Source of the DNA: Aminobacter aminovorans
GTDB taxonomy: Bacteria > Pseudomonadota > Alphaproteobacteria > Rhizobiales > Rhizobiaceae
Reading direction: 5' to 3'
Assembly (NCBI RefSeq): GCF_900445235.1
Contig: NZ_UFSM01000001.1
Coordinates: 3,983,501 to 4,047,500 of the forward strand
Length of the DNA stretch: 64,000 nucleotides
The translations under genes and the position numbers were made by a program. Each line of letters opens with the position of its first letter. Position 1 is the stretch's first letter. The notes below the pieces were generated by a model. It was not told the DNA's origin. It saw nothing but the letters and a program-made list of their open reading frames with translations, and ran no database searches. This document shows, in pieces, positions 26,804 through 34,726 of the stretch.

Positions 26804-26834
26804 GTATCAAATGATACTGAGAGCCCCTTGTCAA
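26804..26834 (-). promoter_or_regulatory. Promoter and operator of the toxin-antitoxin-ATPase operon
   Basis: On the minus strand TTGACA (26829-26834) is followed 18 nt later by TTGATA (26805-26810), a plausible sigma-70 pair. The -10 region lies inside the palindrome GTATCA-AA-TGATAC (26804-26817). This ends 18 nt before the toxin start. Its ATCAAATGAT core occurs again over the antitoxin start. This is how autoregulated antitoxins usually bind. Confidence 0.6.
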
Positions 26835-27133
26835 GAAAAATGATGATGAGCTGAGATCGAAGAGGGCACGCATGTAATGCAAGTCGAATGCTCGATTCCG
26901 ATAGTTTACGCAACAAAATAGCGGCTTGCGGATGATATCAGCTATCGTGGACCGTCAGCATGGCCATGCTCAAGGTGCCCGTCTTTCTTTCTCTCGTCAT
27001 GCAGTAACTGGCCCCTCCTGTGAGGCAACCATCGCGATCTTCAGCTTAAAGGCCTGGCGATCGCCCAAGACCACCATTCGAATTGGCGAGGCAAGATCGG
27101 CTTGCTCCCTAGACGCCCCACCCCATCCACGCG

Positions 27134-27530
27134 CCCCTACCCCCGCCCCGCCCCCATCCCGAGCAACTGCCGCCGCATGCTGGTAAACGCGTTGTCGTCG
27201 GCGTGGTTGGTGTTGTCGGCGTCGGGGTGGTGATGGGTGGCGCGCAGGTCGGTCGGGGACAGGCCGAAGGCCTGGCGGAAGGCGCGGCTGAAGACCGAGG
27301 CGTTGCCGAAGCCGCATCTTGCGGCAATGACGCCGACATAGACATGAGCCTGGGCCGGGTCGGTCAGCGCGTGGTAGGCGCGCGTCAGGCGCCGCTGCTG
27401 GATATATGCGCCGACGCCGCCGATCGGCTCGAACAGCCGGTAGAGCTTGGCCCGCGACATGCCGAGCCGCTGGCACAAAAATTCCGGCCCGAGATCGGGC
27501 TCGGGCACATTCGCCTCGATGAGCCGGCGC
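27134..27530. repeat. Right direct repeat (3' end of intact AraC-type gene)
   Basis: This is the right-hand copy of the ~400-bp repeat described at 22427-22824. Here it is the intact 3' end of the AraC-type gene. Similarity begins at CCCCTACCCCCGCC on the left and ends sharply after GATGAGCCGGCGC on the right. The 4.3-kb interval between the two copies carries the islet. Confidence 0.85.
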
Positions 27531-28210
27531 GCGGCCTGCAGCGAGGTGCCGGCGGATGCCTGCTCGATCATCTCGCGGCCCTGGGCCGAGGCGCCGGCGA
27601 AGGCCGCCACAAGGGCTGCCGTGCCGTGGGCGGCGGCACCGGCGTCCTTCGCAGCCAGCACCGGGGCTTCGTCGTAAAGCGCGCCCAGATGGCGGGCCAG
27701 CATGGCGTTGAGCGCGGTCGAGCGTTGCAGGATGCGCCCATGCAAGGCGTCGAGATCGGCGACCAGCGGGGCCAGCAGAGCGCGCGGCAAAACCAGCGAG
27801 AGGCTGCGGTAGCGCGGCGCGCGCAGGCTCGACTGCCGGGTCATGTCGAGAAGGCAGACGTCGCCGGCATGGACCTCGGAGGACCGCCCCTCGACCGACA
27901 GATCGCAGCCGCCTTCGGCGTAGACAAGCAGGCAGATATTGTCGAGCCCGCCGCGGGCAATGGTCAGCGGCGAGCGCTCGAAGCTGGCGGCCGAGGCCCA
28001 GCCGGTGGCAATGGCGATGTCGGCGAAATGATAACTCGTCATTTCGGCGGCAAAGCTTTCGCGGGCCTGCGCGTCGGCGGCATCCATCTCGTAGAGCGGC
28101 GACATGCCGAGGCGCAGCAGATCGAAATCACGCGCGTTGCCCGGACGCACTGATATGTCCAGGCGGGACGATGGCCTCCTGCCGTGCGAATCCGTCGCCG
28201 GCCTGTCCAA
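27137..28210 (-). CDS. AraC-family transcriptional regulator
   Basis: A 357-residue regulator. The N-terminal ~220 residues form an AraC-binding-like sensor domain (VYAEGGCDLSVEGRSSEVHAG, then DVCLLDMTRQSSLRAP), and the C-terminal domain holds the double HTH (FLCQRLGMSRAKLYRLFEPI, then VIAARCGFGNASVFSRAFRQ, FGLSPTDLR). The first codon of the longest frame is TTG at 28210 with GGAGAGGGAG upstream; no nearby ATG exists before residue 36. It is divergent from the autotransporter gene 180 nt away and may control it. Its 3' end is duplicated at 22427-22824. Confidence 0.85.
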   Translation of the reverse strand: MDRPATDSHGRRPSSRLDISVRPGNARDFDLLRLGMSPLYEMDAADAQARESFAAEMTSYHFADIAIATGWASAASFERSPLTIARGGLDNICLLVYAEGGCDLSVEGRSSEVHAGDVCLLDMTRQSSLRAPRYRSLSLVLPRALLAPLVADLDALHGRILQRSTALNAMLARHLGALYDEAPVLAAKDAGAAAHGTAALVAAFAGASAQGREMIEQASAGTSLQAARRLIEANVPEPDLGPEFLCQRLGMSRAKLYRLFEPIGGVGAYIQQRRLTRAYHALTDPAQAHVYVGVIAARCGFGNASVFSRAFRQAFGLSPTDLRATHHHPDADNTNHADDNAFTSMRRQLLGMGAGRG

Positions 28211-28389
28211 TGGCGTGCTCCCTCTCCATCCCTTGATGCAAGCGTAGAGCGGCCTTTGCGGGCGCGCAAGCCGGGCCCGGCTTTGCCTGGCGTCTCATTT
28301 TCTCGACCTGTCGTCTCAATCCCGTTGCCCGCCCTTGCAGCCCCGGCGGCCAACGCAAATTGTCCGGCAGGTTTCAGCGGGGGCGGCGG

Positions 28390-31191
28390 ATGGACAAGAC
28401 CAGGACGGCAGGCGTGCGGACCGACCTCGCCCGGTTGTCGCGGGCTGCCCTGTCCGACGGTTGCAGCGCCGGCCCGACTTGCCGGATTGACCCGACTTGC
28501 CGGATTGACCCGACTGGCCGGCTTGAAAGGATTCATCGGCCTCAGCCTGTGCTGACCCAGGGCGTGTGTCTCGCTTTTCTCCTTGTCGCAGCGACAGCGC
28601 TGTCCCCCGCCCCGGCCAGCGCGGGCGGCGGCGAGGGCGGAAACTTCAACACGCCAGGCGGTGCCGACAGCGCCACCGGCACCGGCGGCAATGGCGGCAA
28701 CGGACCGGGCGGCGTCGGCGGTGGCGGTGGTGGTGGTGGCGCCGGTGCCGTGGGTGGCAACGGTGGCAATGGCAGAGCCGGTCTTGGCGGCGCGGGCGGC
28801 GCCGGCGGGCCGTCGGCCGGAGCGGATGGCGGCAACGGTGTATCAGACCCAGGCTGGGACGGTACCGGCGGCGGCGGCGGCGGCGCCCATGGCTTTGTCG
28901 GCATAAGCCTTCCCCTCGCCGTCTCTACCGGCGGCGACGGCGGCAATGGCGGCGCGGGCGGCAACGGTGTCAGCTCTGGCGGCGGCGGCGGCGCCGGCGG
29001 GTTCGGTGCGGTGGCAACCGGCTCGGGCGATCTCGGCACGCTTGGCGTGGCGCAAACAGGCGGTCGTGGCGGCAATGGCGGCTCCGCCTTTGTCGGCGGC
29101 AGCGGCGGCACCGGCGGCACCGGGCTGCTGCTGACCAATCTCGGCGGGGTCATGATCACCATCGACACCACTGTTACAGGCGGCGATGGCGGCGCTCGCG
29201 GCGGCGGCATTGGCGGACCGCTGCCCGGTCTGGGCGGCGCGGGCCTGGTCGGCGGCAATCTGACCGTCATCAATCGCGGCGTCATATCAGGCGGGCTCAG
29301 CGGCGACGGCGGCACCCGGGCCGAGGCCATCGTCTTCACCGGCGGCAACAATGTGCTTACCCTGGCCAATGCGACATCGGGGATCACCGGCCGGATCTCG
29401 GTCACCGGCGCGCTGACCTTCGACCAGGCGACGGGCTCGACCCTCGACCAGGCCATATCAGGCAGCGGATCGGTGGCAAAATCAGGCATCGCCACGCTGA
29501 TACTGACGGCCACAAGCTCCTATACGGGTGCGACCACCGTCAATGAAGGCACGCTTGTTGTCGACGGCTCGATCGCCGCGTCGTCGCTGACCACGGTCGA
29601 AAGCGGCGGCATTCTGGGCGGCACCGGTTTTGTCGGCGCCACCAGCATCAAGGCAGGCGGCATCTTTGCGCCCGGCCGCGGCCTGCCTGCTACGTCGATG
29701 ACCCTGTCCAGCCTGACGATGGAGCCGGGCGCCTATTATGCGGTGGTCCTCGATCCCGGCGCTTCGTCCTCCGCCACCGTCAGCGGCAACGCCTCGCTCG
29801 CCGGCGCAACAGTCGCTCCGCTTTTTGCCAGCGGCACCTATGTCGCCAGGCAATACACGATCCTGACCGCCGGCAGCATCACCGGCACGTTCAACCCCAC
29901 CACCGTCGACAGCAACCTGCCGTCGGGCTTCCACACCACGCTGAGCTACGACGCCACGCGCGCCTATCTCGATCTCGAGCTGAACTTCGTGCCGCCGTCA
30001 GGGACCGGGTTTTCCAGCAACCAGCGAAACGTCGGCGACGCCATCGTCGCTTATTTCGACAGAACCGGCAGCATCCCGATGGTGTTTGGCGCCCTGACGC
30101 CGGCCGGATTGACGCAGCTTTCCGGCGAGGCCGCCACCGGCGCGCAGCAGGCGACATTTTATGCCATGGACCAGTTCCTCGGCGTGCTCACCGACCCGTT
30201 CGTCGCCGGGCGCAGCGCACCGGCCGGCGAAGCCGGCACCAATTCTGGTGGTCTCGCCTATGCCAAGGATGGCAAGGGTGCAGCCGATGCGGCCCTGACG
30301 GCCATCACATCGCCCGACAGGACGTTGCCCGGCAAGAGCCAGCCTGCCGACCGGCCTTGGCGCGCATGGGCAGCCGGCTATGGCGGCTCGCAATCAAGTG
30401 ACGGCAACGCCGCCACCGGGTCCAGCGATCTCAGCACCAGGCTCTATGGCGTTGCCGTCGGCGCCGACTATCGCCTGTCGCCCGACACCGTTTTGGGCTT
30501 TGCGCTCGCCGGCGGCGGCACCAGCTTCAGCGTCGCAGGCCTCGGCAGCGGCAGCGGCGATCTGTTCCAGGCCGGCGCCTTCTTCCGCCACGATGCCGGG
30601 CCCGCCTATATGACCGGCGCACTGGCTTATGGCCGCCAGGACATCACCACCGACAGGTTCGTGACGATCTCCGGCACCGACCACCTGCGCGCCCGATATG
30701 ACGCCAATGCCTGGTCCGGACGCCTCGAAGGCGGCTTGCGCCTCGACGCCGGCGGCATCGGCATGACACCTTACGCGGCCGGCCAGTTCACCAGCTTCGA
30801 CATGCCGGCTTATGCCGAGCAGGCGATTGCAGGCGCAGACATGTTCGCCCTGTCCTACGACGGCAAGCGCCTCACCGACAGCCGCACCGAACTCGGCCTG
30901 CGCCTCGACAAATCCTTTGCCATGGCCGAGGCCGTGGTGACGTTGCGCGGGCGCCTTGCCTGGGCCCATCATTTGGATCCCGAGCGCAGCCTGTCCGCGA
31001 CCTTCCAGACGCTGCCCGGCGCCACTTTCATCGTCAATGGCGCTGCCATGGCGCGCGACACGGCGCTGGTCGGCGCTGCGGTCGAGACAAGATGGCAAAA
31101 CGGCTGGTCGGCGACGGCAGGCTTCGAAGGCGAATTCTCCGACGTGACACGGTCCTATTCAGGCAAGGGCGTGCTGCGTTACGCCTGGTGA
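28390..31191 (+). CDS. Autotransporter with glycine-rich passenger
   Basis: A 933-residue frame from ATG 28390. The hydrophobic core of a signal peptide (CLAFLLVAATALSPAPASA) lies at residues ~60-79, so the true start may be the GTG at 28549 instead; earlier residues would be an unusually long leader. The passenger opens with ~230 residues dominated by GGNGG/GGGGGA runs, then autotransporter beta-strand repeats (TLILTATSSYTGATTVNEGT, then LVVDGSIAASSLTTVESGGI). The C-terminal ~260 residues form the autotransporter barrel, ending RYAW. It should be exported and displayed on the outer membrane. A divergent AraC gene is the likely regulator. Confidence 0.85.
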   Translation: MDKTRTAGVRTDLARLSRAALSDGCSAGPTCRIDPTCRIDPTGRLERIHRPQPVLTQGVCLAFLLVAATALSPAPASAGGGEGGNFNTPGGADSATGTGGNGGNGPGGVGGGGGGGGAGAVGGNGGNGRAGLGGAGGAGGPSAGADGGNGVSDPGWDGTGGGGGGAHGFVGISLPLAVSTGGDGGNGGAGGNGVSSGGGGGAGGFGAVATGSGDLGTLGVAQTGGRGGNGGSAFVGGSGGTGGTGLLLTNLGGVMITIDTTVTGGDGGARGGGIGGPLPGLGGAGLVGGNLTVINRGVISGGLSGDGGTRAEAIVFTGGNNVLTLANATSGITGRISVTGALTFDQATGSTLDQAISGSGSVAKSGIATLILTATSSYTGATTVNEGTLVVDGSIAASSLTTVESGGILGGTGFVGATSIKAGGIFAPGRGLPATSMTLSSLTMEPGAYYAVVLDPGASSSATVSGNASLAGATVAPLFASGTYVARQYTILTAGSITGTFNPTTVDSNLPSGFHTTLSYDATRAYLDLELNFVPPSGTGFSSNQRNVGDAIVAYFDRTGSIPMVFGALTPAGLTQLSGEAATGAQQATFYAMDQFLGVLTDPFVAGRSAPAGEAGTNSGGLAYAKDGKGAADAALTAITSPDRTLPGKSQPADRPWRAWAAGYGGSQSSDGNAATGSSDLSTRLYGVAVGADYRLSPDTVLGFALAGGGTSFSVAGLGSGSGDLFQAGAFFRHDAGPAYMTGALAYGRQDITTDRFVTISGTDHLRARYDANAWSGRLEGGLRLDAGGIGMTPYAAGQFTSFDMPAYAEQAIAGADMFALSYDGKRLTDSRTELGLRLDKSFAMAEAVVTLRGRLAWAHHLDPERSLSATFQTLPGATFIVNGAAMARDTALVGAAVETRWQNGWSATAGFEGEFSDVTRSYSGKGVLRYAW
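28473..28526. repeat. Tandem repeat, 3 x 18 nt
   Basis: Unit CCCGACTTGCCGGATTGA occurs twice exactly and a third time as CCCGACTGGCCGGCTTGA. If the autotransporter starts at 28390 or earlier, the array encodes PTCRID-PTCRID-PTGRLE just before the signal peptide core; if it starts at 28549 the array is in the leader. Confidence 0.85.
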
Positions 31192-31250
31192 AGCGTCCCG
31201 CTATGCGCCTGCCCGCCGGATCGCGCCGCTGAGCCATGCCGGGGGCACAA

Positions 31251-31787
31251 TCAGGCCGGCACATAGCTCAGCCGGATGACATCGCCGTCGAAGCGCTCGG
31301 TGTCGATCAGGCGCAGCGGCGGCCGGGGGCTGGCGAAAAAGGGCGTGCCGTGGCCGAGCACGACCGGGTGCAGGTAGATCCTGTATTCGTCGATCAGGCC
31401 CCATTCGGTCAGGCAACGCGCCAGCTCAGGGCCGCCGACTTCGACCTCGCCCTCCAGTTCGACTTTCAGCCGGCGGATTTCCGCTTCGGTCTCCGTGCCG
31501 ATCAGTCTTGCGTTGGGCCCGACCGTCTTCAGCGTCCGCGAGACCACCCATTTCGGGTTCTTGCGCCACGCCGCTGCAAAGGCGCGCTTTTCCGCATCCC
31601 AGCCGGGCTGATCCTCGTCCCAGTAGCGCATCGTCTCATAGAGGCGGCGGCCATAGAGGCTGCCGGCGAGGTTCTGTGTCTGGTCGACGAACCGGCGATA
31701 GAGCACCGGCCCCGGGGCGTAGGGGAAACGATCGTGATCGACAAAACCATCCAGGGACTGGTTCATGCCAAAGAAGAAGCGCGCCAT
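31251..31787 (-). CDS. Dihydrofolate reductase-like/RibD C-terminal domain protein
   Basis: A 178-residue protein starting MARFFFGMNQSLDGFVDHDR. The opening 'SLDGFVD' motif, then AGSLYGRRLYETMRYWDED and VEVGGPELARCLTEWGLIDE, and the ending EYRIYLHPVVLGHGTPFF, are typical of the stand-alone RibD_C/DHFR-like family. Such proteins are NADPH-binding reductases of unknown substrate. AGGGAGCC about 7 nt before the ATG supports this start. It is convergent with the autotransporter gene. Confidence 0.85.
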   Translation of the reverse strand: MARFFFGMNQSLDGFVDHDRFPYAPGPVLYRRFVDQTQNLAGSLYGRRLYETMRYWDEDQPGWDAEKRAFAAAWRKNPKWVVSRTLKTVGPNARLIGTETEAEIRRLKVELEGEVEVGGPELARCLTEWGLIDEYRIYLHPVVLGHGTPFFASPRPPLRLIDTERFDGDVIRLSYVPA

Positions 31788-32035
31788 GCAAAGGCTCCCT
31801 GAAACAGGCTGATCGACCGCGTCGCATCCTGCATCGCGGCAGCGGCAGGCGCAACGCAAAACCACCGCTATTTTGCAACCGGTTCATGCCCTGTGAGCGC
31901 CGCGACGGGAACGCGTCGCTCCTCACCGCACCACAACCCATGATTGATTCAGGTTGCAACAGATACCTATTGCAGATTGTTCTTTTTTGGCTAAAAGGGC
32001 GGCCTATCCAGGCTGTCCCCCGGAGCTTATTGCGC

Positions 32036-32944
32036 GTGCTTGCTGAACAGATCGAACTTGCAACAATTGTGCTTTGCTACAAGGCATCGGAAGACGTCGT
32101 CGGCGCCGTGCGCTCATTGCTCGACCAGGACCTGCCGACGGAGATCGTCGTGGTCAATTCCGGCGGCGGCAATGTCGACGCCGTGCTGAGGCGCGCCGGC
32201 ATCACCGTCCCCTGCATCGAATATCCCGAACGGCTTTATGTCGGGGCGGCGCGCAATCGCGGCATAGACAACACCAAGGCGCCCTTCATTGCCTTCCTTG
32301 CCAGTGATTGTCGCGCCTGTCCCGGCTGGGTGGAACGGCGCCTGGTCCGCCACCGCTCCGGCGCGCGCGCAGTGGCGAGCGCCATCGCCAACAGCCACCC
32401 GCGCAACCTGGTCGCCTGTGCCGGCTATATCGGCATGTTCATGCGGCGCCTGCCCGGCCTGCCTGAAACCATGGCGATCCGCTTCGGCGCGTCGTTCGAC
32501 CGCGCGCTGTTCGACTGTTACGGCCGGTTCGACGAATCCGTTCCGGCAAGCGAGGACACCGAGTTCCTGAAACGGCTGCCGCCTGAGCTGCAGCCCGTCT
32601 GGGAGCCTGATGTCCAGACCATCCACCTCAACGAAACGCGGCTCCTGCGGCTGATGATCGATCAGTTCCGGCGCGGCATCGGCCATGGCCGCGACATGCA
32701 CCGGATCCTGGGAAAATCCCATGCCAGGATTGCCCGCGACGTGCTGCGCCAGTGGCGGCCGGCACGAACCCTTGCGCGCGCCGGCCTCAGTGGCAGCGAC
32801 CTGGCCTATGTCAGGCTGTCGATGCCGATCTTCTGGCTCACCCTGGCCGCCAAGGCCTGTGGCGTGCTGGTGTCGCAATGGTCTGCCGACAGGCCACATC
32901 CAGCCACCTCAGCCATCACCGCGCGACAGGCCTCCCCTCGATGA
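32036..32944 (+). CDS. Glycosyltransferase family 2 protein
   Basis: A 302-residue protein (GTG start) beginning MLAEQIELATIVLCYKASED. The GT2 pattern is clear: ATIVLCYKASEDVVGAVRSL, then EIVVVNSGGGNVD, YVGAARNRGIDNTKAPFIAF and the DxD-like ASDCRACPGW; later ASEDTEFLKRL is the acceptor-side acidic motif. GGAG lies 10 nt before the GTG; an ATG at 31940 would add 32 residues with no good signal. It is coupled by ATGA to a second glycosyltransferase. The pair may decorate a surface polysaccharide; the target is unknown. Confidence 0.8.
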   Translation: MLAEQIELATIVLCYKASEDVVGAVRSLLDQDLPTEIVVVNSGGGNVDAVLRRAGITVPCIEYPERLYVGAARNRGIDNTKAPFIAFLASDCRACPGWVERRLVRHRSGARAVASAIANSHPRNLVACAGYIGMFMRRLPGLPETMAIRFGASFDRALFDCYGRFDESVPASEDTEFLKRLPPELQPVWEPDVQTIHLNETRLLRLMIDQFRRGIGHGRDMHRILGKSHARIARDVLRQWRPARTLARAGLSGSDLAYVRLSMPIFWLTLAAKACGVLVSQWSADRPHPATSAITARQASPR

Positions 32945-33687
32945 TCTCCTCGGAAATCAAGCCGAAACTGCCGCGGTGGAAGACGCTGTTGCGGCGCAAG
33001 CAAAGGGTGATCGCCGTCTTCAGCTACCGCTTCGACGCGCATCTGGTCCCCGACCTGCTCGCCAATATCGATCCCTTCGTCGACGGCTGGGTGGCCTTCG
33101 ACGACCGTGCCTCGACCGGCGTGTTCAGCAGCGAAGTCGGGCGCCGGCGATGCCTGCTCGAGGCGGCGCGGCAGGCCGGCGCCGACTGGATCCTCGCCGT
33201 CGATCCCGACGAGCGCTTTGAAGTCGCCGTGGCAGCTGAGATGTCGGACCTGACCCGGATGAAGGGACGGATCGCCTGGGGTTTCAATTTCCGCGAGCTT
33301 TATGCACCGCTGAGCTACCGCATCGACGGGATCTGGGGGTCCAAGATCCGCCATTGCCTGTTTCGCGCCTTCGACCCGGCCGAACGGACCGACACCGGCC
33401 TGCATGATCTGTGGTACCCCAGGAACGCCGGCTTCAGGGAGTTGCGCTGTGGGCTCAATCTCTATCATCTGAAGATGATCGACCCGGCGCGGCGCGGCGC
33501 GCGGCGCGATCTCTACAGCTTTCTCGATCCCGACCGCCGCGACCAGGCCATCGGCTATGATTACCTGGCCGACGAAACCGGCGTGCAGCTCGAGCCCATC
33601 CCGGCCGACCGTCCTTATCATCCGCCTCATGTCGACGATGGCGGCCTGTGGATGTTCGACCTCCGCGACAAGGCGGGCGCGGCTTAG
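32941..33687 (+). CDS. Glycosyltransferase family 2-like protein, coupled
   Basis: A 248-residue protein starting MISSEIKPKLPRWKTLLRRK. A truncated-looking GT2-like fold: VIAVFSYRFDAHLVPDLLAN, then WVAFDDRASTGVFSSE and the acidic motif ILAVDPDERFEVAV. The C-terminal part GLHDLWYPRNAGFRELRCGL, then LYHLKMIDPARR, resembles glycosyltransferases that act on surface sugars. Its ATG overlaps the stop of the previous gene (ATGA). No membrane span is seen. Likely works with its partner. Confidence 0.75.
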   Translation: MISSEIKPKLPRWKTLLRRKQRVIAVFSYRFDAHLVPDLLANIDPFVDGWVAFDDRASTGVFSSEVGRRRCLLEAARQAGADWILAVDPDERFEVAVAAEMSDLTRMKGRIAWGFNFRELYAPLSYRIDGIWGSKIRHCLFRAFDPAERTDTGLHDLWYPRNAGFRELRCGLNLYHLKMIDPARRGARRDLYSFLDPDRRDQAIGYDYLADETGVQLEPIPADRPYHPPHVDDGGLWMFDLRDKAGAA

Positions 33688-33938
33688 GCTTGTCCAGCCA
33701 CTCTCAGGCCTGCGGCGGCCGGGTGCCGAACCTGCAACCGTATCGCAAGGCGGGCCGGCCCGACGCGCCTTGGTGGTCACGCGCCTCGAACAGGACGTTC
33801 AGGCAAACTTGCCTTCGCGCCAGCTACGGCTGAGACCGGTGAATGCTCGCGCCCTCGGATCGTTTATCTCAGATCCCTGAAGCAGACATCTGTGCGAGGT
33901 TCCAGGCGGCCGGCCGGCAGCGCCCGGATGCCGCCAGG

Positions 33939-34511
33939 CTACGCCAGAAAATCGCCGACGATCATGTCCGCGACCTTGACGAAGCGCGTTGCGGCGCCGC
34001 CGGGCCCGGCGCTGCGCCAGTTGGTCCGCGCGCCCTCGACAAGAAGCGTCAGCGCATCGACCAGCAGTTCGGCGTCGGCAGCACCTGCGGCACGGCAGAG
34101 CTCGACCAGCCGCTTGCGGTAAAGGCCGCGAAGGTCCTCGATGAACTGCCGCGCCGGATGGTCGCTCTCCATCAATTGCGCTGCGGCGTCGAGAAGCTCG
34201 CAATTGCAGTGCTCGACGGTGACGAATTCGCCGGCACGGCGAACCCAGTCGCTCAGCTGCGCCCTGGCATTACCGGGGTTGGCGGCCTTGATGCTCTCCC
34301 AGAAGGCATCGGCTTCGCTTGCTGCCTCCTGCAGGCAGACAAACACCAGGTCGTCCTTCGAGCCGAAGTGGCGGTAGAGCGTCATCTTGTTGCTGCTTGC
34401 GGCCTCGGCGATGGCATCGACACCGATGCCCTTGATGCCGTGCTTTCTGAACAGGTCGCGCGCAGCGTCGATGATCCGTTCCCGTGGTGGACATCTGACA
34501 GCAGCTGTCAT
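33939..34511 (-). CDS. TetR-family repressor of the RND efflux genes
   Basis: A 190-residue regulator starting MTAAVRCPPRERIIDAARDL. The TetR HTH is at residues 8-55 (FRKHGIKGIGVDAIAEAASS, then NKMTLYRHFGSKDDLVFVCL). The ligand-binding part is helical. AGGAAACG supports the ATG at 34511; the codon before it is TTG. It is divergent from an RND pump operon, and two palindromes in the gap (34558-34600) fit TetR-type operators, so it should repress the pump and probably itself. Confidence 0.9.
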   Translation of the reverse strand: MTAAVRCPPRERIIDAARDLFRKHGIKGIGVDAIAEAASSNKMTLYRHFGSKDDLVFVCLQEAASEADAFWESIKAANPGNARAQLSDWVRRAGEFVTVEHCNCELLDAAAQLMESDHPARQFIEDLRGLYRKRLVELCRAAGAADAELLVDALTLLVEGARTNWRSAGPGGAATRFVKVADMIVGDFLA

Positions 34512-34550
34512 CAACGTTTCCTCGCTTCCAATCTTGTCGCTGGAACGCCC

Positions 34551-34600
34551 TTGACAATGTTACCGATCCGTAACATTTATCCTGTTACTAGATAGTAACA
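34551..34600. promoter_or_regulatory. Divergent promoter region with two TetR-type operators
   Basis: TGTTACCGATCCGTAACA (34558-34575) and TGTTACTAGATAGTAACA (34583-34600) are 18-bp palindromes, the second perfect apart from its central GA. Their centres are 25 bp apart. A TTGACA at 34551-34556 could be the -35 of the pump promoter, with the operators covering the spacer and -10 region. Confidence 0.8.
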
Positions 34601-34726
34601 TCCACCATCGCAAGTCAATATCGGGTTGTTCAGGAGCAGCGCACGGTTCCGTGCGCTGCAACGGTTTTTCGTTGCCGTTTCCAAGGCAGCCATCGACCAT
34701 CACGAGCCGCCTCGGAGAGAGCCATC

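Noticed and set aside
27203..28153. 316-codon plus-strand frame opposite the AraC gene
   Set aside because: Antisense to a well-recognised regulator; no motif of its own.
28600..29300. Possible repeat array or CRISPR in the GGC-rich region
   Set aside because: Repeats are codon-level glycine runs without fixed spacing or spacers; they lie in frame inside the autotransporter.
28542..29546. Pro-rich and Arg-rich frames overlapping the glycine-rich autotransporter region
   Set aside because: They are the other-frame translations of GGC repeats, not proteins.
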